Positions 25,313 through 34,900 of a stretch of DNA of 64,000 bases are shown here, one piece after another. The DNA is from Saonia flava (GTDB taxonomy: Bacteria; Bacteroidota; Bacteroidia; Flavobacteriales; Flavobacteriaceae). How positions within the stretch are numbered: the stretch's first letter is position 1; each line of letters starts with the position of its first letter. Under the pieces are notes generated by a model. That model had not been told where the DNA came from. It searched no databases and was given only the letters and a program-made list of their open reading frames with translations. The DNA is taken from positions 1,551,062-1,615,061 of the forward strand of contig NZ_JAATJJ010000001.1 in NCBI RefSeq assembly GCF_011927795.1. Reading direction: 5' to 3'. The position numbers and the translations under genes were made by a program.

Positions 25313-26230
25313 TCAAAATAAGGTTACACTAAATTTATCAACTACATACACTAGTTGCATCAGTGTAATATAACTCACACTTGCCAGCATTAATTTTCTC
25401 GCCGATTTGTTATCTCTCTTCTCATATAATTGAAACGCAAAAATCAGCATTGCCACTCCCATTAAAAAAACAATAATCGCTGCTGTAATGGATAAATGCA
25501 ACCTTCCCGTGAATCCGAAAGCAGGAATAATGGAAATCACAATCATCCAAATGGTGTACATAATAATTTGTAATGCTGTTCCCTTATCTTTTTTCCCTGT
25601 TGGCAACATTTTAAAACCCCCTTTTTTATAATCCTCATCCAACATCCAGCCCAATGCCCAAAAATGTGGAAATTGCCAAAAAAACTGTATCATAAAAAGT
25701 GTGCCGGGCTCAATTCCAAATTCATTGGTAGCTGCCACCCAGCCCAACATAAATGGTATTGCACCAGGGAAAGCACCAACAAATACTGAAAGTGGTGTTT
25801 TAGTCTTTAAAGGTGTATAAACACTAGTGTATAGAAAAATTGAAATAGCTCCAAACATAGCCGTTTTGGGGTTCAGAAAATAAAGGCTCACCACTCCCAG
25901 AACAGTTAATACAATGGCAATGACCAAAGCTGTATTTAAAGACATTCTACCCGAAGGAATAGGCCTGTTCTTTGTTCTATCCATTAAAGCATCCAAATCC
26001 TTTTCTATTATTTGATTATAGGCATTGGAAGCTCCTACCATACAATATCCCCCAAAAGCCAAGAGAAATACAGACAAAAAATTAATTTCAACAGCCCCAA
26101 GAAAATACCCGGCGACAGAAGAAAAAACAACACTGACTGCCAGTCTTGCCTTAGTAATTTCCTTAAAATCGGCAAAAGTCATGATCATGTTTGAATGTTT
26201 TGCCGTACCAACCGCAGTCTTCATTATCAT
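25313..26230 (-). CDS. ctaB: Protoheme IX farnesyltransferase (heme O synthase)
   Basis: 305 residues, a UbiA-superfamily prenyltransferase with about eight or nine membrane helices. It attaches a farnesyl group to heme b to give heme O for the oxidase. The first Asp-rich motif is NAYNQIIEKDLDALMDRTKNRP (Asn/Asp-containing, with metal-PPi role) and the second conserved loop is ALGWMLDEDYKKGGFKMLP. It is the first gene of the oxidase accessory run and is preceded by a clear promoter. No heme A synthase (ctaA) gene is visible in the window. Confidence 0.95.
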   Translation of the reverse strand: MIMKTAVGTAKHSNMIMTFADFKEITKARLAVSVVFSSVAGYFLGAVEINFLSVFLLAFGGYCMVGASNAYNQIIEKDLDALMDRTKNRPIPSGRMSLNTALVIAIVLTVLGVVSLYFLNPKTAMFGAISIFLYTSVYTPLKTKTPLSVFVGAFPGAIPFMLGWVAATNEFGIEPGTLFMIQFFWQFPHFWALGWMLDEDYKKGGFKMLPTGKKDKGTALQIIMYTIWMIVISIIPAFGFTGRLHLSITAAIIVFLMGVAMLIFAFQLYEKRDNKSARKLMLASVSYITLMQLVYVVDKFSVTLF

Positions 26231-26245
26231 TTTTTAATAAGAATG

Positions 26246-26276
26246 CAAAGATACTGCCCAAATGATTTTTGTGCAA
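26246..26276 (-). promoter_or_regulatory. Bacteroidota-type promoter of ctaB and the oxidase genes
   Basis: On the minus strand: TTG (26276-26274), 20-nt spacer, TATCTTTG (26253-26246). Both halves match the phylum consensus. It lies 16 nt before the ctaB ATG, so the leader would be very short. Confidence 0.6.
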
Positions 26277-26329
26277 CGTTATGAGTATGTTTATCTTAGT
26301 AAAGCATATACATCTTAAAACCAATTATA

Positions 26330-27229
26330 ATGTCTAAAAAATATCTTTCCTTGTTCCTTTGCACTTTTTTAATTTCCACAATTTCCTCAAAAGCACAAGA
26401 TGCTGAAGTTACAATTCAAATAGATAAACTTTCAGAAGATGTGCATATGCTTACAGGCCAAGGAGGTAATATTGGAATATACGTTGGTGAAAGACAGGTT
26501 TATATGATCGATGACCAATTTGGAAGACTGAGCAGCAAAATAAAAGCTGCTATTAAAACAATAACGGACAAACCTATTTCTGTTTTATTAAATACCCACA
26601 TGCATGGAGACCATACAGGGGGAAATGCCAACTTTAATACCGAAAACACAACAGTAGTAGCCCATGACAATGTTCGTACAAGAATGCAAACCAACTTACA
26701 AAAAGATCTGGATGACAATAAAATTGACGCCGAGCACTATGCCAAAATGTTGCCCGAAGTTACTTTTTCCGATGATATTACTTTTCATGATGATGATGAA
26801 ACCATAATGGTCTTTCATGTGCACAACGCACATACGGATGGTGATGTTATGATTTATTTTTTAAAAAACAATGTAATCCATATGGGGGATACTTATTTTG
26901 CCGGTCGCTTTCCTTACATGGACCTAAATAGTGGAGGAAATGCAAATGGCTATATTAATGCACATAAGAAAGCATTAATGGTCATAAATGATGAAACCAA
27001 GATTATTCCAGGACACGGAAGTGTATCCAATAAAAAAGAACTAGAAATTTATGTAAAAATGTTAGAGGACCTTAAAGCCAAGGTGCAATCAGAAATTGAT
27101 GCAGGAAAAACGTTGGAAGAGGTACAGTCCAAAACCTCCATTACAGACCCATACAATGCAACCCATGGCAACGGGTTTATTAATTCAGAAAGAATTTTAG
27201 AAATCTTTTATAAAAGTTTAAAAAAGTAA
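26330..27229 (+). CDS. Secreted MBL-fold metallohydrolase
   Basis: 299 residues with a signal peptide (KYLSLFLCTFLISTISSKAQ). The metallo-beta-lactamase core motif is HMHGDHTGGN (HxHxDH), with further ligand positions in VFHVHNAHTDGD, MGDTYFAG and IIPGHGSV. The insertion of a helical segment (NVRTRMQTNLQKDLDDNKID) is typical of the periplasmic quinoprotein-relay-like/hydrolase group rather than of true beta-lactamases. It would bind two Zn or Fe ions in the periplasm; substrate unknown. It is divergent from ctaB and convergent with tonB, with a shared terminator. Confidence 0.9.
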   Translation: MSKKYLSLFLCTFLISTISSKAQDAEVTIQIDKLSEDVHMLTGQGGNIGIYVGERQVYMIDDQFGRLSSKIKAAIKTITDKPISVLLNTHMHGDHTGGNANFNTENTTVVAHDNVRTRMQTNLQKDLDDNKIDAEHYAKMLPEVTFSDDITFHDDDETIMVFHVHNAHTDGDVMIYFLKNNVIHMGDTYFAGRFPYMDLNSGGNANGYINAHKKALMVINDETKIIPGHGSVSNKKELEIYVKMLEDLKAKVQSEIDAGKTLEEVQSKTSITDPYNATHGNGFINSERILEIFYKSLKK

Positions 27230-27246
27230 AAATCTTTGTAAAAAAA

Positions 27247-27269
27247 AATCCCGAGTCAAGCTCGGGATT
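27247..27269. terminator. Hairpin terminator between MBL gene and tonB
   Basis: AATCCCGAG pairs with CTCGGGATT around TCAAG. On the minus strand an uninterrupted T run follows, so it ends tonB well; on the plus strand the T-tract is weaker, but it can still close the MBL gene 18 nt upstream. Confidence 0.8.
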
Positions 27270-27290
27270 CATATTTTATTTACTGAAAGC

Positions 27291-27995
27291 TTACTGTAAC
27301 TTAAAGGTAATTGGAATACTAAATGGCACTCTTACCGCTCTACCCCTTTGCTTTCCTGGAGTCATTTTTGGAAGCTTTTCTATAATTCTCAAGGCTTCTT
27401 TTTCCAAGTTTTTATCTGGACCACGATATCTAATATTACCAATGCTACCATCTTTTTGTATAGTAAACATGACATTCACTCTACCTTGAACACCCATTTC
27501 TTGGGCAATTTCTGGATAGCGAAAGTTTTTACGGATATGCTTTTGCATCATTTCGTTAAAACAAGCTCTTTTATTGCTTGCACCTTCACAACCTGGAAAA
27601 ACAGGTACATCTTCAATTACAGCAAAAGGCACATCAACATCCTCAAAATCATCTTCCACTTCTAAATCCTCTACCTCAACCACTTCTTCTTCTTGGCTAG
27701 TTTCCGTAGATTCTATTACAGTCTCCTCCACTTCTTCCTCATCTTCCACAACCTCAATAATTTCAGGAGCAGCTGGTGGTGGTGGTGGTGGTGGAGTTTT
27801 TATTTGCTCTGTCATTGGAACTTCTTCATCCAAATCATCGTCAATGTTCATAGATATATCATACTCATTATCTTTGTCATATGTCTTATGCTCCAAGGCA
27901 CGCCACACAATCAACATTACCAAAGCCAAACCAGCTACAAAATATAAACTGCTATTTCTTCTTAAGTCTGCTTTTGGATTCTTTTTAAGTTCCAT
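27291..27995 (-). CDS. TonB-like energy transducer
   Basis: 234 residues with an N-terminal membrane helix (SLYFVAGLALVMLIVWRAL), a proline run (TPPPPPPPAAPE, about 68-79), a long acidic linker (EVVEDEEEVEE, EEEVVEVEDLEVEDDFEDVD) and a C-terminal TonB domain with RKNFRYPEIAQEMGVQGRV and MFTIQKDGSIGNI. It would couple the proton-motive force to TonB-dependent receptors across the periplasm. ExbB/ExbD genes are not in the window, as is common for extra TonB paralogs. The proline run is encoded by a GGT/ACC-type repeat near 27775-27794. Starts 54 nt after the VanZ-like stop. Confidence 0.9.
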   Translation of the reverse strand: MELKKNPKADLRRNSSLYFVAGLALVMLIVWRALEHKTYDKDNEYDISMNIDDDLDEEVPMTEQIKTPPPPPPPAAPEIIEVVEDEEEVEETVIESTETSQEEEVVEVEDLEVEDDFEDVDVPFAVIEDVPVFPGCEGASNKRACFNEMMQKHIRKNFRYPEIAQEMGVQGRVNVMFTIQKDGSIGNIRYRGPDKNLEKEALRIIEKLPKMTPGKQRGRAVRVPFSIPITFKLQ

Positions 27996-28049
27996 GATTT
28001 TTATATTTTATTGTTCGCTAATTTAATTATTTATTTTTCAAAAAAGCAA

Positions 28050-28457
28050 CTAATTGCGCCATTTTAACGGCATTTTTTTGGAAAACATAAATTTTATAAG
28101 GCCTGCACCCATAAAAGCTCCTAAACCATTGGCCAAGGCATCCGCAATATCACCTTGCCTGTTTTGTGTAAACTTCACTTGTAACACCTCAATTAACATG
28201 CCATAAGCTATGGCGAAAATTGTTGCCCATAGTATAGCTTTCCCCATTACCATCTTCCCTTTTGTGATTTCCCTTAAAAACAGACTGCCCAATACCGAAA
28301 CTCCTAAATAAAAAGCACAATGTACCAATTTGTCCATGTGAGGTATATCGATCCAAGACTCATCAATATCAATTCCCTTAAAGGAAGTTAAACTAAGATA
28401 AGTTACGAATAAGAGCCAGCCAATAAATGCTATGGTAAAAAAAGGCTTTTTAGGCAC
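28050..28457 (-). CDS. VanZ-like family membrane protein
   Basis: 135 residues with four predicted helices: PFFTIAFIGWLLFVTYLSLT, LVHCAFYLGVSVLGSLFL, AILWATIFAIAYGMLIEVLQ, and IADALANGLGAFMGAGLI. The HMDKLVHCAFYLGV motif and the EVLQ...GDIADALANGLGAF block are the VanZ-like family signature. Its role is not established; in Gram-positives VanZ raises teicoplanin resistance, which need not apply here. The start overlaps the gcvH stop by 8 nt, so it is translationally coupled to gcvH. Confidence 0.85.
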   Translation of the reverse strand: MPKKPFFTIAFIGWLLFVTYLSLTSFKGIDIDESWIDIPHMDKLVHCAFYLGVSVLGSLFLREITKGKMVMGKAILWATIFAIAYGMLIEVLQVKFTQNRQGDIADALANGLGAFMGAGLIKFMFSKKMPLKWRN

Positions 28458-28830
28458 CTATCAGCTCTTTATAACCCTCTTCACTAAGTAATGATTCTAT
28501 TTCAGATTCATCACTTATTTTTATTTTTATCATCCATCCATCACCGTATGGATCCGTGTTCACTTTTTCTGGTTCACTTTCCAAAGCATCATTGAATGCG
28601 ATAATTTCACCACTTAAGGGCAGAAACAAATCCGAAACTGTTTTAACAGCTTCAACAGTTCCAAATACTTCATCCTTATCCAAAGTCTCATCCAAGGTTT
28701 CAACCTCAACATATACAATATCGCCCAATTCACTTTGAGCAAAATCCGTAATCCCCACTGTAGCAATATCTCCTTCTATGCTAATCCACTCGTGATCCTT
28801 AGTATACTTTAATTCTGATGGTATGTTCAT
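28450..28830 (-). CDS. gcvH: Glycine cleavage system H protein
   Basis: A 126-residue lipoyl carrier protein. The lipoylated Lys63 lies in FGTVEAVKTVSDLF, with the usual YTKDHEWISI start and DPYGDGWMIKIKI end. It shuttles the aminomethyl group between P, T and L proteins of glycine cleavage in the cytosol. The other gcv genes are not in the window. It is coupled to the VanZ-like gene downstream and has a strong promoter match upstream. Confidence 0.97.
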   Translation of the reverse strand: MNIPSELKYTKDHEWISIEGDIATVGITDFAQSELGDIVYVEVETLDETLDKDEVFGTVEAVKTVSDLFLPLSGEIIAFNDALESEPEKVNTDPYGDGWMIKIKISDESEIESLLSEEGYKELIGA

Positions 28831-28853
28831 TTAATTTTCTTTTGATGACAAAA

Positions 28854-28884
28854 CAAATGTAAAGGATTATATATAGGTTATCAA
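28854..28884 (-). promoter_or_regulatory. Bacteroidota-type promoter of gcvH
   Basis: On the minus strand: TTG (28884-28882), 20-nt spacer, TACATTTG (28861-28854), matching the phylum consensus. It lies 24 nt before the gcvH ATG and downstream of the sprA stop. Confidence 0.6.
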
Positions 28885-28910
28885 AAAAAAGTAATTGACA
28901 AAAAATAAAT

Positions 28911-31900
28911 CTAGTTTCCGAAGTTATACCTAATGGTAAAACCGGTATTAATAGTAGTTTGTGGAAAGGCTGTGGATACTGCAAATTTTGAAAAAGAATG
29001 ATCGTAAAAGAACAACGCATTTAGATTCTTGGACAAGGCATAGTCCGCAGTAAATTTTAAAGAAAATAAGTTCTGGCCCGAAGTTATCTGATTATTATCT
29101 ATATCCAAATTTCTTATAATGGTAAGGTTATCCCTTAGCGTAACATCTGCCTTTAGGTTTAAATCTCCCTTTAAACGTTGTTTTTCTCCTCCTATGTTCG
29201 TTACCATCTGAACATCTTTAAAACGATAGCCCAATCCAAGCGTATATTCTTTGCCGTTGATTTCGGTCATTAAATTATTGTCAAAACTCAAGGACAAAGC
29301 TCTATCCGTACGGATTTCGGCCAAGACACTCAAAGAACTCTGCATTTCAAAATCCAACCTGATCAATGGATTGAATTGATCCGTGAGTACCACATTGTTT
29401 ATAATATTATCGGGTAAAAAATCTTGATTCTCCGGATTAATAGCCCCGTTTTGCTTTTCTAAATTGGTTTGAAAAGAATTAATGCTATATGAAGCTCTAT
29501 AACCATGACCCAGTGAAAAACGCTTAAACTTCTTTTTAAACCATTTGTTCTTCATTAAGCCAGTAAACTTAATATTCCAGTTAGGAATGGGAATTTGCCT
29601 GAATGCATCCAAATTAACCCTATTAACATCTTGCCCGGTATATGCCGCAAAGAAAGCAGGTAACAAAACATCTTGATGTGTTTTACTATAACGCTCGGGA
29701 AAACCATCAGCATCCACATTACCCGTATCCTGACCCCTGTCCGAAACAACTCTATTGGCGATTGTAATCCTATTTTCCTTAAACTGGTCAAAAGTTTCAG
29801 AGGTAAATTCATCGCTCTTTCCAAATACAGTACCAATCATCATAGTAGAAATACTAAAATTCCCAAAATTGTTGCCCAAAAGATTTTCGTACTCATATTG
29901 TCCATTACCTAAATCATTAACCTGAAAACTTTCTTGATAGCTGCTAGAATACTGTCTGTCCGCAGATAAATCAATGGTTAAATCTTGGGTGGGTTGAGCA
30001 GTTGCGGTAATATTAAACTGTTTGTTGGTGCGTTCAATATATTGTTCATTAAATTCTGGGAAAGCCGTCAACCATCCGTTCCGGGCAGCTTCATAACGCA
30101 CATCGGACTGACTACCAAAAACAAACCCTATAGAAGGTCTTGCCGTACCAATAAAACCTATGGATTGTGTATATCCCGGTAATACTTTTCCGTTATTCTC
30201 ACTATAGTTAACATTAATTCTTTTGACCATTGTCAATATGTCCACAGCAGTATTAAAAAGCCCACTTGTCCCTTTGGTTTTCTCTGGGTTATTTCCACTT
30301 GCAGGATTACCTGCTTTATCCCTCCTCACGGGAGCATTGTTTGCAGTAACTTTTCCGCTTCTCTTTTTTAGACCTAGTAGGTCATAAAAACGTTGCATGG
30401 TAAGAGAAGCAGTTATATTATGTGTATTGGCATTCTGAACTGTATTTATATCTTCACCTGCAACTTCCCTTAAGGCGTCCCCTCCACGTTGCCAATCAAA
30501 ATTACTGGTATAGGAATATTGGGCATTTATGAAATCTAAAGCAGGTATTTTGTTAAAAGGAACCTCATAATTTAATTGCATTTGCTGGGCATGCCTGTTG
30601 GGCTCCCCAATATCAAAAAAACCATCCCATAAATCCAACATGTTATTAATACCAGAATCACTATCGCCTTCCTCATTAAAATAATTTCGGACAATATTGT
30701 TGTTGCTTGCCGTTAGATTAAGTCGTAGGGATTTAGATAGACTATAATTTAAGGCATACTGCCAATTGAACAAATAATTACGCTGCTGCAACAATGGAAG
30801 CTCCAAAGCATCGACACCTGGCTCTAACACATCTCTAAATCTCTGCTGATTAAAAGAGCGGTTTATATTGGAATTTACAGACACACTTGTGGGCAACAAG
30901 TTAAAATTAAGATCTTTTAACCACTGCCAGTATTTACCTGTAAAAAGAGAATCTTTTTTGGCAAAAGGGGCAACCTCAGCTGGCTTAAAATTATGGTTGT
31001 ATACAAAGCCGGTGGTAACGTTTTGATCTCTTAGATTGGCTATTTCAAAATCCCTGTGCTCCGTCTCGTTATAGGAGTAGTTCAGTGTAAAATTCTCAAT
31101 ATCATAAAAATTGGCATCGGCTTCCTCACCTCTATTTTTTCTCACCCCAATTAGATTGATGCTCGTTCTTTTAGTATAATCTTCTGCCTGCTCTTTAATG
31201 GTTTCCGCATCCTCCGCATTCCCAGCCGCAGCAATTCTATCTTCTAATTTTAAATCGTCATAAACAGGGTCAAATTCCGGAGTAATGACCTGTTCTGAAA
31301 TTCCATAGTTAAACGGCAATTGCAAACCCCATTTTACAGGGAACAATTGGCCCATATTTAAGTTAGTTACCACATCATAAGAAATGGCATCTTCCCTAGC
31401 ACGTTCATTTGGCATTTGGTCTATGGCACCAAATCCAGATGTACTCTTGCTTCCGGTTGCGGATACATTGGCAAAATCGGCAATATTGGCATCTAATGCT
31501 GCAATAGCTGCCCAACCTCCATTATTGTCCAAACCTGCCAAACGAAGTTCGTTGAACCAAACTTCTGCCCTTGCTGGTAGATTGTCCGAGTTTTTAACCC
31601 CAACCATCATACTTCTTAAGCTACCCAAGGAAGGGTTTCCTCGAATACCAATCCTTAACACACCTGGAGTCCTTGCTGCAAACTCTGGAACTGAAATCAC
31701 TTCCCCATCAATTACTTCATAATAGTTAACTTGATTAAGAGTCTGATTGGCAATCCCCAAAGACTTTACTTTGTTTAAATCACTTAGTGCGATATTAATT
31801 TCATTAACATCTGGCCAAACTTCACTTTCCGAAGAAGCTCCAAAAGGAGTAAATTGCAACGGTAATTCTATTTGATAAAAGTTCTCGGAAAAATCTGTTC

Positions 31901-34900
31901 CTATTCTTAAGAAACCAATTATTGGGGTATCATCATTGGAATAGTCCGAATCCGCAATTTTTTCCGCATGCATAAACATTTTTATTCGCTCATATTGACG
32001 AACATCCATATTCACATTTTTGAACACTCCTCTAGAATCCTCTGATTCCAAATTTTCCACTTTAAAAGAAAGGGATTGCTCATTTTGGCGGATAATTGTA
32101 TTGTTATTGTTCAATTGTTCCCTAATTACTCCCGGAGGCAGTACATAGGGAATTGGAATCCTACCATTGTTTTCTTCAATATTCACAGTATTTACATCCA
32201 CTACTGTACCATCATCTGCAGGATTATTGTCCACATCGGGTTGCAATGATTTTGTATAGGTTCTCCAATCTCCCCTTACCAAATCCAAGGTAGCAAAACG
32301 AAGTACAACATCACTGCTGAAACCAGTAAGGTACATTCTCATAAAACTAATGGATCTAAAATCTGTAATCCCCCCAACGGCATCTGTAAAATCGTTCAAT
32401 GGAATTTTATATTGAATCCACCTTCTATTTAAACTTTGTCCATTCGGCAGTTGCGGTGTAACCCCTTCTTTTATATCTGTTACATATAGATCATCAATAG
32501 TTGTATTGGGTTTTATGGGGATTCTATATTCATAATAACTATTTACCGTGTTCATGGTCAAATCCCTATCAATATCCTCAACGTCTGGCAAAGTAGTTGA
32601 ACCTCTATTGGTATTGGTCACTTGAACAGGTGAATTTCCTTGGGGATTATTAAAATCCAAATAACGCTCCAAAATTCCACCTTCCCTGTTCAAATAATAT
32701 TGATAGTTGTCCAAAGCTGGATCATTACCGCCATTATTGTTAAAAACACTAGACTCAGACGCATCGTCCAATCCATCAAATCCAATATCTTGAAGGCTTC
32801 TACTTGCCTCATCCACATCAAAAGCGTATACCAAAGACTGTGTAGAAGGCACTTCTCCCCACGAAGTTTGTGCGACCAAATCATTACTGCCTACTGCAGG
32901 AAGTCCATTTTCATATTGTTTTCTTCCATCCTTTAAAACATCTTCCGAGATATTACCCAAATTAAAGACCAGCTCCCCAGGACTTGTTGCTTCGCCGTCC
33001 ACATAAGGGTCTAACACCCAAAACTGCACAAACTCCACATTGGATTGCTCAAAATTGGTACTGCTTAGGGAACGCATAATTCCACCCCATTTTTCCTGTG
33101 GCTGTGCTGCATCAAAATTGGGGTTATTGTTATAGGGTCCTTTGGCATTGGGATAATAAGCTATATCCAAAGTGTTCTGAACTGTTGTTTGTCCTTGGGC
33201 AATATCAATCTGAGGAAAAACCTCATCTATAAATATTCTTCTAGTGGCACTGGTAGAAATGTCATTATCGCTTATTCCCGATGGTCGTTGGTTTGTAAAA
33301 AAAATAGGGTCTATTGTATACCAAGCCATCTTGGCCCTTCCATACCCATTTTCCAAATTGGCAGGGTCCTCTGGAGAACTTCCTGTCAACTGCCCTCCCG
33401 GAACAAATTCCAAAGGCGTACTTGCCATAGTCCAACCCAAAGAAGAACGTATATCTATTAATGCTTGGGCGCCTTCAAAATCATCTAAATAAGTAGTTGT
33501 CTCCCCTTGAAAATTTGCATTTTTAGGTGAATTGGGCTTTAAGAAGGCAACCTCTCCCCGTACTGACAAGTTTGAAGGTACATCCGTATCTATATTTGGC
33601 AATTTATTCGCAAGGCGAGTCAAAAAAGGAACTTCAGTCGAAAAGTTTCCGTTAAGACCAAATATGGTATTGTTAACTGGCTCTATTCCAAAGTTTGATT
33701 TTTGGGTCAATGGACGTTCGTTCAAATTAAGAAGTGTAGCCCCCAATACAAAGTTTTTGTTTACTTGATGTTCTATATTCACGCCCGTAAACCTTCTTGT
33801 CTGCTGCCCAAAAACCGCATTGTTCTCTACTGAGATATTAATAGGAACATTGGAAGCTTCCAAACTAGGATCCAATATCTGTACAGTTCCTGCTTGATAG
33901 TTCACAGTATAATCTATACCTTCCTGTAATTGGCGACCACCAGCAGTAACCCTAACTGAACCTCGAGGCACGTTAAAAGCCCCAATGGGGATACCGTTGT
34001 TTCCTTCGGACTTATATCTTCCCTTTAGTAAAAACCTGTTTTTCTCGGCATCCTCCAAAGATGCAGCTTTGGTCTGGGCATACATGTTTCTAAACACATA
34101 CTTCTGTTGATTGGCATTATACCCTTGATCATTATCCACATCATAGGTCCCTCCTCCCAACTGGTCAAATAAATATTCTCCAAAAGGCTCAACTGTGCTA
34201 AAAATAATTCTACCTCCTCTTGTATCAACAGTAATTCCAGGTATAAAATCAAAAAAACCATCACCACCAGGCTGCACATCATTATAGGTGTTCAACCTAT
34301 CCAAATTAAAAACATTCAAAAGAATACGGTCTTGAAGGCCAGTTGGCCAGCCAGACCCAGGTGATTCATCTACAGGTGTTATATAATTTCTTGGTGTCGG
34401 GTCAGAATATAGAATGTTTAACTTAAAATCTTCCTGACTCAACTGAAAAGCTCCTGTTGAGTAAATATTTTTCATCATTAAATCCCATATGGGATCATTA
34501 ACATTGGTAATATTACTTTTCAGTAATTTTAAGATCAATGTATTGTTTTCAATAATAGGATTAACACCTCCTGATACCGTCGTAGCATCCAAACCACCAT
34601 TAGCAAATTCCCCAACTTGATAAACTTCCCCATTATAGGTATATTGAAAAGCTACACCCAGGACCTCATCATTGCTCAGCCTTTGGTTCAAGGAAATATA
34701 TCCCAATTGAGAATCAAATTGATAATCTCTCCCTTGATCCAATTTTCTTGCATTTTCCAGTATAGCATAGTCAAACCCTTGATTAACAGTATAGCCCGGT
34801 ACATTAAACCCTGCTTCCACAGTGGCAATATCCCTAATTTGAGATGTCAACGCACCACCATTCCCCAAAAGTCCAGGATCATAATCATTGGCATTATTTC

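Noticed and set aside
27773-27796. GGT trinucleotide repeat that could be read as a microsatellite or phase-variable tract
   Set aside because: It codes the poly-proline run of TonB in frame; a change by whole triplets would only alter linker length.
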